In this document: one piece after another, positions 26,267-34,641 of the stretch | Layout of the letters: every line of letters starts with the position of its first letter | How positions within the stretch are numbered: the stretch's first letter is position 1 | DNA from: Candidatus Mucispirillum faecigallinarum | GTDB lineage: Bacteria > Chrysiogenota > Deferribacteres > Deferribacterales > Mucispirillaceae | Length of the DNA: 39,376 nucleotides | Reading direction: 5' to 3' | NCBI GenBank assembly: GCA_019116905.1 | Contig: DXAQ01000004.1 | Location: 1-39,376, forward strand | Translations under genes and position numbers: made by a program | Notes under the pieces: model-generated | What the model saw: the letters and a program-made list of their open reading frames with translations, nothing else | Told to the model about the DNA's origin: nothing | Database searches by the model: none

Positions 26267-26281
26267 AGCTTATAATAAGCT
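26267..26281. promoter_or_regulatory. 15-bp palindrome over a -10-like box before the ferredoxin/DUF4445 gene
   Basis: AGCTTATAATAAGCT is a perfect palindrome around one central A. A TATAAT (26271-26276) sits within it, and the palindrome ends 12 bp before the ATG. This looks like an operator laid over a promoter, but the -35 (TTATTT) is weak. Confidence 0.4.
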
Positions 26282-26293
26282 TAAGAGGGTAGA

Positions 26294-27892
26294 ATGTTTT
26301 TTTCCAAAAAAAATTATAATGTTACTATATCAGATAAAAATATAACACTTGAAGTCAAATCAGGTACTAATCTTTATAAATTATTAATTGATGAAAACCT
26401 TATCAACCCTACATTATGTAATGGTGCAGGCCAGTGCGGCAAGTGTAAAATACGCTATATCAGCCCAAACCCTCCAAAACCTGTGTATAAAGAAACGCTT
26501 ATTTTAGCAAAAGTTAATATTGATGCAGGTTACAGGCTTGCATGCCAGCAGGTAGTGAAAAAAAATATAGAAATAGATATAAGTGAAATTTCTTCCTCTG
26601 CTAAATTTTTCAATCCAGAAAAAAAGAATGAAAATAATAAGGCAGATGAGCAGGCAGCAAATGAAACGGCAGAAGAAAATACTTTATCAGAAGAAACTTA
26701 TGAAAATAATGAAGAAATAGATGAAACAGTATCAATAAACGATTTTAACCCAGAACCCCACAATAAAATCAACTTTGATTTAAGAAAAGAAGAAGGCCCT
26801 ACAGACGGTATATTACTTATCCAGCAAAGAAGCGGCATAAGATATTACTGCTATTCTGCAGCTATTGATAATATAGTATCAGAAGGCACTCACCCATATA
26901 ATGAACCATTAAGGGATATTATAGATAACGATATGCTGCCTGATTTTTTATATTCAGAGCTTAAAATAAGAGATATAGAGCGTGTTATGGTGCTGATAGA
27001 AGGTAACGACAGCTATGGGGCAGAGCCTAAAATGGATATGTTTAGGTATCTTAATTTTGAAATAGGCACTCAGCAGTATGAAATGATTATGCCTAGAGGC
27101 AGTAAAAGCTATGATATAACACATTTTTTCAGGCTTTTAAATGCAGATAAGAATAACCAGCTTATTTTTTCTCTTGATATGCTTAACCGCTGCCATTATG
27201 CTACGCCTAAACTTTTTACTGATATGCATTTTCCATTTTTAAAAAATGATAATCTTGTGGCAATAAAACCACGCGGATTAAACCCTATTACATCATTTAA
27301 TGATAAATTAGAGCCTGCATCTGTAGAAAGTCGTGAAAAAGATATTGACGGCATAACACTAAGCGCACTTTTACAGTTAATAAAATTAATGCTTAAACAT
27401 GGCATAATTAATAATAAATTTAAGCTGCGTCCACGCAGTGAGCTTGCAAAGCAGAATGTTCCGCTTGGGCTTTCTGTCCGTATATTTGGTCAGGAAACAC
27501 CAGAAGGGTTTTATGTATACAGGGACAGGTTTGCAGAAATAGTTTTAACTCAAAATGAACTTGATGAAATATATCAAATCAGGTCATACATTCGTGCAGT
27601 AATTGATTATACAAGGGACTGCATAGGTGTGGTAGACGGTCTTATTTTCTATACTACACATAACCATGAAGATTTAATTAATTTAATGTTTGATTTAGAT
27701 TTTATATCGAAAGAATTTGCAAATAAAGTTATATACAGACCAGGCGAAGCTACTGTGCAGGCTATAAAACTCTTTAAAGAAAAAGACGTACCAACATTTT
27801 TAGAAGTTAATTTTAAAAATGTAAAACGTATAGATTTACTTGATGATGCAGACTTCCAAAAAGCTGCCATATCAAATTTTTTAGAAATATAA
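26294..27892 (+). CDS. [2Fe-2S] ferredoxin domain protein, divergent DUF4445/RACo-like
   Basis: 532 aa. Residues 8-90 are a plant-type [2Fe-2S] domain with ligands Cys42, Cys48 and Cys51 (CNGAGQCGKC) and Cys84 (RLACQQ). A Glu/Asn-rich linker (about 105-150) follows. The rest resembles the C-terminal domain of RACo/DUF4445 proteins, which reactivate corrinoid proteins: VLTQNELDEIYQIRSYIRAVI matches the LTQ-D-I-R...K-A-I segment, and VNFKNVKRIDLLDDADFQKAA matches the terminal VE.V.LA....F segment. The AvDiGTTT-type phosphate loop and the G-N-A motif of the ATPase core are missing, so it may not bind ATP. AAGAGGG precedes the ATG. A Bax-inhibitor-1 family gene follows 16 bp later. No corrinoid genes are in view. 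Confidence 0.7.
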   Translation: MFFSKKNYNVTISDKNITLEVKSGTNLYKLLIDENLINPTLCNGAGQCGKCKIRYISPNPPKPVYKETLILAKVNIDAGYRLACQQVVKKNIEIDISEISSSAKFFNPEKKNENNKADEQAANETAEENTLSEETYENNEEIDETVSINDFNPEPHNKINFDLRKEEGPTDGILLIQQRSGIRYYCYSAAIDNIVSEGTHPYNEPLRDIIDNDMLPDFLYSELKIRDIERVMVLIEGNDSYGAEPKMDMFRYLNFEIGTQQYEMIMPRGSKSYDITHFFRLLNADKNNQLIFSLDMLNRCHYATPKLFTDMHFPFLKNDNLVAIKPRGLNPITSFNDKLEPASVESREKDIDGITLSALLQLIKLMLKHGIINNKFKLRPRSELAKQNVPLGLSVRIFGQETPEGFYVYRDRFAEIVLTQNELDEIYQIRSYIRAVIDYTRDCIGVVDGLIFYTTHNHEDLINLMFDLDFISKEFANKVIYRPGEATVQAIKLFKEKDVPTFLEVNFKNVKRIDLLDDADFQKAAISNFLEI

Positions 27893-27908
27893 TTAAAGGG
27901 AGTTGATA

Positions 27909-28640
27909 ATGAGTAATCCAGTATTTAGTGAGAGAGCATTTGAAAGGGCAGGTTACAGCTCAGGCACAGACAGCATGACTGTAAACGGCTCAATTATGAA
28001 AACTTTTATTTTAGGGCTTGTATTTGCTTTAACAAGCTTTGTAGTGATTAAATATTTACCTAATTTTTATGGTTCTATTGGTGGAGTAGTTACAGTTTCT
28101 GCCATAGCTGCTTTTGTAGTTGGGCTTATTATTTCTTTTAAACCAACAACTGCACCATTTTTATCTGTTGTTTATGCAGTGCTTGAAAGTATTGTGGTAA
28201 CAGTTATTTCCATACTTTTAAACCAGCAGTATAACGGTATTGTTTTTGAAGCAGTTACTTATACAATGATTGCATTTTTTACTATGCTTATTCTTTATAG
28301 AATAGGTGCAATAAAAGCAACACAAACTTTTAAATCAGTACTTATAACAGCAACGGCAGCAATAGCCATATCTTATATAATTTTATTTATATTATCATTT
28401 TTTAATATCCGTCCAGACTGGTTTTACGGCAATTCTACTTTAAGCATTGGTATTAATGCTGTTATTATAGTTGTTGCAGCTTTAAATTTAATTCTTGATT
28501 TTGATTTTATAGAAAAAGGCGCAGCAGAAGGTATGCCAAAATATATGGAATGGTATGCTGCGTTTGGTTTAATGGTAACAATTATATGGCTTTATATTGA
28601 AATATTAAGGATTTTGAGCAAAATAAAAAGCAGAGATTAA
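27909..28640 (+). CDS. Bax inhibitor-1/YccA-family membrane protein
   Basis: 243 aa from the ATG preceded by GGGAG; an in-frame TTG two codons earlier is less likely. After an N-terminal segment NPVFSERAFERAGY, typical of bacterial YccA-like proteins, come seven hydrophobic helices (about 27-45, 52-72, 78-97, 107-126, 134-160, 170-190 and 205-230). DFDFIEKGAAEGMPKYMEWYAAFGLMV near the end is the conserved C-terminal signature with the acidic pair that lines the pore in this family. The family forms pH-sensitive Ca2+ leak channels or modulates FtsH; the bacterial role is unclear. It lies in the same operon as the ferredoxin/DUF4445 gene and is followed by a strong terminator. Confidence 0.9.
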   Translation: MSNPVFSERAFERAGYSSGTDSMTVNGSIMKTFILGLVFALTSFVVIKYLPNFYGSIGGVVTVSAIAAFVVGLIISFKPTTAPFLSVVYAVLESIVVTVISILLNQQYNGIVFEAVTYTMIAFFTMLILYRIGAIKATQTFKSVLITATAAIAISYIILFILSFFNIRPDWFYGNSTLSIGINAVIIVVAALNLILDFDFIEKGAAEGMPKYMEWYAAFGLMVTIIWLYIEILRILSKIKSRD

Positions 28641-28667
28641 TTATTAAATTAAATTAAATTATAACTT

Positions 28668-28709
28668 AAATAACCCAAATTGATGAATATATCATTTTGG
28701 GTTATTTTT
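28668..28709. terminator. Bidirectional terminator between convergent genes
   Basis: A 12-bp perfect stem (28668-28679 with 28696-28707), then one mismatch and 3 more base pairs, encloses an 8-base loop. A T run follows on the plus strand and an A/T run on the other side. It sits between the Bax-inhibitor gene and the convergent Sel1 lipoprotein gene. Confidence 0.85.
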
Positions 28710-28717
28710 AATAATTT

Positions 28718-29341
28718 TTATCTGCAGGCATCTTTATATCCAAGCCTGCATGCTTTATTTAGATAATTATTTGCCATATTAATATTTTTAGCTATATCGT
28801 ATTTGCCTGTATTTAAAAGATAACCTATTGTATAACATCCTAATGCGTAATTCATTTTACATGATTTTTCAAAGAAATTTAATGCTTTGTCTGTATCATG
28901 GGGAACGCCTTTACTGTAAAGGTATAATGCTCCTGCATAAAGACATGATTCTGGGTTTCCTGTATCACATTCTTTTGTAAGCATTTTATTTGATTTTCTA
29001 TAATATGCTTCTGACTGGTCCATATCTTCTGGAATAAACCTGCTTTCTGAATAAAGTTTACCCATCATATAGCATGCTCTGCCGTTGCCTATTTCACAAG
29101 ATTTAATATAATACCTTGCTGCTTTTACATGGTCCATTTGGCGGGAAAGCCCCATATAATATATATTTGCAAGAAGATAGCAGGCTTCGCCGTTTTTTTC
29201 ATTACAGCCTTTTTCTGATAATGAAAATGCCGTAATATAATCTTTATTTTGATATGCAGTAAGTCCATAATCTTGATTATTTTTATTACATGCAGCAGCA
29301 AAAAATAATACGGCAGTTATTAAAAATATATAATATTTCAT
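28718..29341 (-). CDS. Sel1-repeat (Hcp-like) lipoprotein
   Basis: 207 aa. The signal has a lipobox ending AAAC (Cys18). The mature part carries about five Sel1/TPR-like repeats of roughly 36 residues with the pattern A-C-Y-L-L-A-N-I-Y-Y-M-G ... A-A-R-Y-Y-I-K-S-C. Each repeat has a Cys pair spaced for a disulfide, as in the Helicobacter cysteine-rich (Hcp) proteins. It should sit in the periplasmic leaflet of a membrane as a protein-binding scaffold. It ends with a repeat cut off at DACR. It follows a larger Sel1 lipoprotein by 19 bp, so the pair is one operon. Confidence 0.88.
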   Translation of the reverse strand: MKYYIFLITAVLFFAAACNKNNQDYGLTAYQNKDYITAFSLSEKGCNEKNGEACYLLANIYYMGLSRQMDHVKAARYYIKSCEIGNGRACYMMGKLYSESRFIPEDMDQSEAYYRKSNKMLTKECDTGNPESCLYAGALYLYSKGVPHDTDKALNFFEKSCKMNYALGCYTIGYLLNTGKYDIAKNINMANNYLNKACRLGYKDACR

Positions 29342-29360
29342 ATAATCCCCAATATGCAGA

Positions 29361-30344
29361 TTACTTTAAAGTGCAGGCAGAAATAAAACCAAGCTGGCAT
29401 GCTTTATCGTAATATCTTAAAGCAGAGCCGTCATTTTCCTGCACACCATAACCTAATGAATACATATCCCCAAGCAGCTTGCAGCCGTAAGGATTATTAA
29501 AATCACATGATACTAACATATTTTCAAAGCTTTTTTCTTTATCTATGCGTGAAAACCTTGTATATCTTTTATACATATTGCCAAGGTATACACATAAATT
29601 AGATGCGCCACTTTGGCACATTTTTTCAGCTTTTGAAATAATTTCTGCTTTATTATTTAATTCAGTATTTTTATATGTATTATACATATCTATTAATTTA
29701 AGGCATCCATCAGGGTTATGGTTATCACATGAACTTTTATAATAAGAAAAAGCAAGGCTTTTATTATCTTCTTCATAAAAATAGTAATCACCAAGCATAG
29801 CGCATCCTTTACCGTTATTTAAATCACATGATTTTTTAAGGTAGTTTATACCTTCTTCATAAGGGTCATATAATATACCCTTAATATACATCTGCCCAAG
29901 TTCAATACAGTCGCTGCTTTTATTATCATTGCAGTTTTGCAAAAACATGGTAGATGCCATTTGATAATATTCATCTCGTTTTTTATCATTCATAGTAACG
30001 GCTCTGCCCTCATTATACATTTTACCCATATACAAACAAGATTCAGGATATTTATTAACGCATCCTTTTGTAAAATATTTTAAAGCAGTGCTGTCGCTTT
30101 GTTCAACATATTTACCTTCAAGATATACTTTTCCAAGCAGCTGGCAGCTTTCATAATCTAAATTTTTACAGTTTTTTGCTGCCATATTAAGAGCAGATAT
30201 AATATTTCCATTATCATAAGCAGTTTGAGCACTGTTATGATAAAGTTCTGGAATATATAAATAAGCTTCCTCACTCTTAAATTTTGCACAGCTTGAAACA
30301 AAAACTATAAAAAATATTAAAAATATAAAAATTTTACTTTTCAT
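29361..30344 (-). CDS. Sel1-repeat (Hcp-like) lipoprotein, larger paralogue
   Basis: 327 aa. The signal ends with lipobox VSSC (Cys19). About eight Sel1-type repeats follow, with regularly spaced Cys pairs (KNCKNLDYESCQLLGKVY, then NKYPESCLYMGKMYNEG, and NNPYGCKLLGDMYSLGYG). The final repeat ends DKACQLGFISACTLK. The repeat architecture is that of Hcp-type disulfide-braced solenoids used for protein interactions in the periplasm or at the surface. It is the upstream gene of the pair with the 207-aa paralogue and diverges from the unknown exported protein at 30441. Confidence 0.88.
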   Translation of the reverse strand: MKSKIFIFLIFFIVFVSSCAKFKSEEAYLYIPELYHNSAQTAYDNGNIISALNMAAKNCKNLDYESCQLLGKVYLEGKYVEQSDSTALKYFTKGCVNKYPESCLYMGKMYNEGRAVTMNDKKRDEYYQMASTMFLQNCNDNKSSDCIELGQMYIKGILYDPYEEGINYLKKSCDLNNGKGCAMLGDYYFYEEDNKSLAFSYYKSSCDNHNPDGCLKLIDMYNTYKNTELNNKAEIISKAEKMCQSGASNLCVYLGNMYKRYTRFSRIDKEKSFENMLVSCDFNNPYGCKLLGDMYSLGYGVQENDGSALRYYDKACQLGFISACTLK

Positions 30345-30440
30345 TTTTCCTACTTTTGTTTAAAGATATATAATAAGTGTATATTAAAAGATTTAATTTA
30401 TCAATTAAAAGATTACTTAAAAATAATTTTTGAGGGCTTG

Positions 30441-31190
30441 ATGAAGAAATTAATGGTGGTGCCTGTATTTATTTTATTCTTTTTTCCTCTGCAGGCTTTA
30501 TGCAATCCAATATTTAATATTTTAGACAGTGAATGTGTAGTATTCATTCAAGGCTCTACTATTGACTCTACAATCAGTGCACCACTGGAAGTTTTTTTAA
30601 ATACAGTAAATAAAGCAAATCTTCAAGTATGGTATATTAAAAAAGACCAGTATTCCCGCGTAAAATTTAGCAATAATACATACCTTGAACTTGATAATAA
30701 ACCAAAAACAACATCAGAAATATATCTTTATAAAAAAGGCAGGTCATTTTACCAAATATCATTAAACGATGAAAATATGACAGCAAAAGTAAATAAGTAT
30801 TTTGGCAGGCAGATATTTCCTGTGTTTGATAAACGAAGTAAAGTAATCTATGAAAAAGAATATCAGGGGGCAATATATATAGATTACAGCCAGCAGGAGC
30901 TGTTTGATTTATCAAACGGTTATCTTGATGAAGAAGAATATGATGTATATATGCAGGCTCAAAAACAGCTTAAAAGCAAGCTGATGATTAATCTGCAGAT
31001 ATTAAAAATCCCATATAAAGAAACACCTGCAAATGCTAAATCAGTATTGTTTCCTAACAGATACAGCGTAGATTTAGAAGGAAAGGGTGGCAATGTAATA
31101 TTATTTAAACAGGGCAGAGAACCTATCGTTGTGCCGCTGTCATCTATTGATATAACAAATTTAAATTTATTTTTCAGCAAGGGTAAATAA
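30441..31190 (+). CDS. Exported protein of unknown function
   Basis: 249 aa from the ATG; a TTG one codon earlier is possible, but GAGGG is spaced better for the ATG. A signal peptide covers about residues 1-20 (hydrophobic core VVPVFILFFFPLQALC). The mature part has no recognised domain: it is a mixed alpha/beta chain with many strands, a Lys/Gln-rich helix (YMQAQKQLKSKLMINLQ) and a C-terminus reading GNVILFKQGREPIVVPLSSIDI. It is followed 2 bp later by another unknown gene, so the two are co-transcribed. Upstream it diverges from the Sel1 lipoprotein operon over 96 bp. Confidence 0.72.
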   Translation: MKKLMVVPVFILFFFPLQALCNPIFNILDSECVVFIQGSTIDSTISAPLEVFLNTVNKANLQVWYIKKDQYSRVKFSNNTYLELDNKPKTTSEIYLYKKGRSFYQISLNDENMTAKVNKYFGRQIFPVFDKRSKVIYEKEYQGAIYIDYSQQELFDLSNGYLDEEEYDVYMQAQKQLKSKLMINLQILKIPYKETPANAKSVLFPNRYSVDLEGKGGNVILFKQGREPIVVPLSSIDITNLNLFFSKGK

Positions 31191-31192
31191 GT

Positions 31193-31483
31193 ATGGTATC
31201 TTTATTTAAAATGAGTAAGTCAGTAAACTGTTATGTAAAAGCATACTGCAAAGACGGGGAAATTGTTACAGGGTTTGTAGCATCATATACAAGACCTGAA
31301 GACAATCCTAATGAAAGAACTGGTTTTATAGAGGTAGATAAAAAAAGTCATTACATAGTGCTTAAACAGTATGAACTTGAAAATCTTGAAATATATGATG
31401 CAGCTGGCAGAAAAATTAATACAGAGCCTACTGCATTTGAAAAATTTAAATATTTTATGCTTGGCAGAGATATAAATAAATAA
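31193..31483 (+). CDS. Small unknown soluble protein
   Basis: 96 aa, not recognised. There is no signal peptide or membrane helix. The central part (CYVKAYCKDGEIVTGFVASY, GFIEVDKKSHYIVLKQYELENLEIYD) reads as alternating short strands, compatible with a small beta-barrel such as an SH3- or Sm-like fold, but this is only an impression. It starts 2 bp after the stop of the exported protein upstream and is likely coupled to it. A HyaD-type protease gene follows 30 bp later with its own strong ribosome-binding site. Confidence 0.65.
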   Translation: MVSLFKMSKSVNCYVKAYCKDGEIVTGFVASYTRPEDNPNERTGFIEVDKKSHYIVLKQYELENLEIYDAAGRKINTEPTAFEKFKYFMLGRDINK

Positions 31484-31513
31484 AAATTATAATTATAAGG
31501 AGTAAACATTATA

Positions 31514-31987
31514 ATGAAAAAAATAATCGTAATGGGCGTAGGTAACTATATATTAACAGATGAAGGTATCGGCATACATGTAATTAAAGAACTTGAAAAA
31601 ATGCAGTGGCCTGAAAATGTAGAAATATATGACTGCGGCACAACAGGTATATTATCATTTCACAAGTTTGTAGAGGCTGATATTTTAATTGCAATAGATG
31701 CAATAGCTTTAAAAGCAGAACCTGGCACAATAAAAGTGTATAATAAAGATGATATTATGCTTTCAAAAGTGCCAATGAAAATATCTCCACATCAAATAGG
31801 GTTTCAGGAAACACTTTTTCAGGCAGAACTTCATTCAAAATCACCAGAAATAGTAACATTAATAGGTGTAGTTCCAGAATCTTATGCAGCTGGCACTGAG
31901 CTTTCAGAATGTATTGCAGAAGTATTTCCAAAAGTGGTTGAGCTTACAATAGAATATATTAATAAATATGTGGAAGAATATAAATAA
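31514..31987 (+). CDS. Hydrogenase maturation protease (HyaD/HybD family)
   Basis: 157 aa, the normal size. It belongs to the peptidases that clip the C-terminus of NiFe-hydrogenase large subunits after nickel insertion. The sequence opens VMGVGNYILTDEGIGIHVIKEL, and the nickel-sensing ligands of HybD have equivalents at Glu17, Asp62 (AIDAIAL) and His93 (SPHQIGF). CGTTGI and SPEIVTLIGVVPES are also typical. AAGGAG precedes the ATG. No hydrogenase structural gene is in the window, so its substrate is encoded elsewhere, or it acts on a different target. Confidence 0.9.
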   Translation: MKKIIVMGVGNYILTDEGIGIHVIKELEKMQWPENVEIYDCGTTGILSFHKFVEADILIAIDAIALKAEPGTIKVYNKDDIMLSKVPMKISPHQIGFQETLFQAELHSKSPEIVTLIGVVPESYAAGTELSECIAEVFPKVVELTIEYINKYVEEYK

Positions 31988-31989
31988 AA

Positions 31990-32751
31990 CTAATTTTGTG
32001 CCATGGCTGTAGTTTTTACAGCCTGAAGCAGTTTATTATATTCTTTCATCACTTTGCTGCTGTATGCTTTTGGCAGTCTGTTTTCCCGCTTTGCTCTAAA
32101 CATATTTGCTGGACCCATATTATATGCAGTTAAAGCATGTTCCAGATTGCCATTAGTTTTATTTAAAAGGTATTCCATATATGCAGCACCAAGCATTATA
32201 TTTGTTTCTGCATCAAATAGATTATTTGTATTCATAATACCTTTATTTGTCTTAGTATTAATATATTTAGCAGTATCAGGCAGCAGCTGCATAAGTCCTT
32301 TTGCACCTTTATGAGAAAGAGCATTAGGGTTAAATGTGCTTTCCACATGGATAAGAGCAATAAGCAGCAGCGGGTCAATATTATGTATTTCTGACTGCTC
32401 TGCAATGACATCAGCAATTTCTAAACGCTGCCTGCTTGTTAAATATTTACCAGAAGTAAGCTGCATAGCATAATCAAGCATTAAAATATTTTCATGTTCT
32501 GCAATAGTTTGTTTTTTCTGATAGATTTCTGCTGAAATCTGATTAAGACGCCTTGTTTCCTGAATAATAGCAAGTTTATATTCATTATTTTTTTTATCAA
32601 TATAAGGTGATATTATTAAAGGAATAAGCGTTAAAAAGCCAAGCATTAAAGCAACTAAATAAAAAGGCGGTGTAATGTGGTATAAAAAATTTTCTGCCTT
32701 TGATAAGATATTTCTATTTTTCATAACATATAAATTAAGATAAAACTGCAT
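31990..32751 (-). CDS. Membrane-anchored lytic transglycosylase (SLT domain)
   Basis: 253 aa. A transmembrane helix (about 30-50) is followed by a coiled-coil stretch (about 55-85) and the SLT goose-type lysozyme domain: LLIALIHVESTFNPNA with catalytic Glu137, SHKGAKGLMQLLPDTAKYI, and ALTAYNMGPANMF. It cleaves the glycan strand of peptidoglycan to form anhydromuropeptides. A second in-frame Met at residue 10 is an alternative start; neither has a Shine-Dalgarno, but TATACT lies 7 bases before the first ATG, so a leaderless start there is possible. It ends 3 bp from the convergent HyaD-type gene and diverges from the methyltransferase gene at 32824. Confidence 0.88.
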   Translation of the reverse strand: MQFYLNLYVMKNRNILSKAENFLYHITPPFYLVALMLGFLTLIPLIISPYIDKKNNEYKLAIIQETRRLNQISAEIYQKKQTIAEHENILMLDYAMQLTSGKYLTSRQRLEIADVIAEQSEIHNIDPLLLIALIHVESTFNPNALSHKGAKGLMQLLPDTAKYINTKTNKGIMNTNNLFDAETNIMLGAAYMEYLLNKTNGNLEHALTAYNMGPANMFRAKRENRLPKAYSSKVMKEYNKLLQAVKTTAMAQN

Positions 32752-32823
32752 AAAGTCAAGTATAAAATGAAATAATAGACAAATTTATACAATTTATATA
32801 TAATAACATTCAAAGGTGTTAAT

Positions 32824-33543
32824 ATGGAATATACATATAACAGTATGATTTTTAAAGATATTACAATATGTCAGTTAAAAAATAAAGGCTTTCGTTTTGG
32901 CTGTGATTCACCTGTATTAGCCTGGTTTACCCGTGCAAAAAAGGGTTGGCATGTGGCAGACTGCGGCAGTGGAAGCGGTGTGATTGCTGCATTAATTGCA
33001 AAAGGGTATGGTGCAAAAGTAACGGCAATAGAAATGCAGCAGGAAATGTTCGAGTGTTTAAAGCAGACAGTAGAAATATGCAAAATGCATGATAAAATAG
33101 ATATAATAAATCAGGATATAAGGCAGATAAGTAGAGAAAAGCTTTATGATGCAGTAGTATGCAACCCGCCATACAGGCATGCAGGCACAGGTAAAACTGC
33201 AAAAGATGAGGTTGCAAATAAAGCCCGTTTTACCCTTACTATGAATATAGAAGATGTGGTGAAATTTGCAAAGGGTAGTTTAAAGCATCAGGGCAGGCTG
33301 TTTTTTTCATATGATGCAGATATGATGATTGAGGCGCTGCATATATGTAAAATAAACAATTTAGAGCCTAAAAGAATATTATCTCTGCATAAAGATATTT
33401 CATCAAAAGCAAAATTAGTATTTATAGAGTGTATGCTTGCAGGCGGTAAAGAATTATGTATTGAGCCGCCACTTTTCCAGCAAGGAACAATTGATGAAAC
33501 AAAAAGATATGATAATATATTTAAAGGCGTATGGGAAAGTTAA
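32824..33543 (+). CDS. trmN6: tRNA1(Val) adenine-37 N6-methyltransferase-like protein
   Basis: 239 aa, close to E. coli TrmN6/YfiC (245 aa). It opens with the family's front end (GFRFGCDSPVLAWF), then SAM-binding motif I (VADCGSGSGVIAALI, about 44-58), the acidic loop TAIEMQQEM and the catalytic NPPY (residues 114-117, CNPPYRHAGTGK). TrmN6 methylates A37 next to the anticodon in tRNA1(Val). The C-terminal half is typical (KGSLKHQGRLFFSY). AAAGGTG precedes the ATG. Assignment to the exact tRNA is by family only. Confidence 0.87.
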   Translation: MEYTYNSMIFKDITICQLKNKGFRFGCDSPVLAWFTRAKKGWHVADCGSGSGVIAALIAKGYGAKVTAIEMQQEMFECLKQTVEICKMHDKIDIINQDIRQISREKLYDAVVCNPPYRHAGTGKTAKDEVANKARFTLTMNIEDVVKFAKGSLKHQGRLFFSYDADMMIEALHICKINNLEPKRILSLHKDISSKAKLVFIECMLAGGKELCIEPPLFQQGTIDETKRYDNIFKGVWES

Positions 33544-33642
33544 TGTTTAGGGTATTGTAGCGTTTCTATAAATAAATAATAATTGCTATTAAATTTATTT
33601 TATGATATTTTTAACAGGTAATTTCTATATAAAGGTTATAAA

Positions 33643-34641
33643 ATGAATTATATTGGTTCAAAATATTCTTTAATGAATTTTTTAATAAAAAGTATAAGTT
33701 CAGTTATTAATAAAAAATCAAATATGATATTTGCAGATTTATTTGCAGGAACAGGTGTAGTTGGTGCAGAATATCGTTCTATGGGTTTTAATGTGATATC
33801 CAATGATATACAATATTATAGTTATGTTTTAAATAAACACTATATAACTAATAATGCAACTATAAGTTCCCAGTTAATAGATTATTTGAATAACTTAAAA
33901 GGTGTGGAAGGATTTGTATATAATAATTATTGTGCTGGTTCAGGTAGTGGAAGAAACTATTTTAGTGATGAAAATGGTAAGAAGTGTGATGCAATAAGAT
34001 TAGAGTTAAATTATTTATTTAGTAGAAATGAAATTGATGAATCATCATATTATACACTTTTAGCAAGTTTATTAAATTCTGTTGATAAGGTGGCTAATAC
34101 AGCATCTGTTTATGGTGCATTTTTAAAACATATTAAGCTATCTGCACAAAAACCATTGTTATTGGAATTATTACCCCAAATTAATGGTTTAATAGGTAGA
34201 GTATATAATATGAATATAAATGAGTTAATATCACATATTGATGGTGATATATTGTATTTAGACCCACCATACAATACACGCCAATATAGTGCTAATTACC
34301 ATGTATTGGAAACAATTGCAAGATATGATTATCCAGAATTATTTGGTAAAAGTGGTCTAAGAGATTATTCTACACAAAAAAGTGCATATTGTTCTAAACG
34401 TACAGTTGAAGAAGTGTTTGATGATTTAGTTAAAAGAGCAAAATTTAAGTATATATTTGTAAGTTACAATAATGAAGGATTAATGAGTTTAGATGTTATA
34501 AAAAATATTATGAAAAAATATGGTAAATATACCTGTTTTACTCAAGAATATAAACGTTTTAAAGCAGATAAAGATATAAATAGAAATATTTCATCATCAA
34601 AAACCATAGAATATTTACATTTATTAGAAAAGGTTTCATAG
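33643..34641 (+). CDS. DNA adenine methyltransferase, D12 (Dam-like) class
   Basis: 332 aa. The N-terminus MNYIGSKYSL is the D12-class opening, followed by the SAM motif ADLFAGTGVVGAEY (about 31-44) and, late in the chain, the catalytic motif LYLDPPYNTRQYSANYHVLE (DPPY at 207-210), the order of alpha-class N6-adenine methyltransferases. It is the first gene of the restriction-modification island. Its stop overlaps the next methyltransferase start (TAGTG), so the two are translationally coupled. Two methyltransferases of different classes usually mean an asymmetric recognition site with each strand methylated by one enzyme; the site itself cannot be deduced. AAAGG precedes the ATG. Confidence 0.9.
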   Translation: MNYIGSKYSLMNFLIKSISSVINKKSNMIFADLFAGTGVVGAEYRSMGFNVISNDIQYYSYVLNKHYITNNATISSQLIDYLNNLKGVEGFVYNNYCAGSGSGRNYFSDENGKKCDAIRLELNYLFSRNEIDESSYYTLLASLLNSVDKVANTASVYGAFLKHIKLSAQKPLLLELLPQINGLIGRVYNMNINELISHIDGDILYLDPPYNTRQYSANYHVLETIARYDYPELFGKSGLRDYSTQKSAYCSKRTVEEVFDDLVKRAKFKYIFVSYNNEGLMSLDVIKNIMKKYGKYTCFTQEYKRFKADKDINRNISSSKTIEYLHLLEKVS

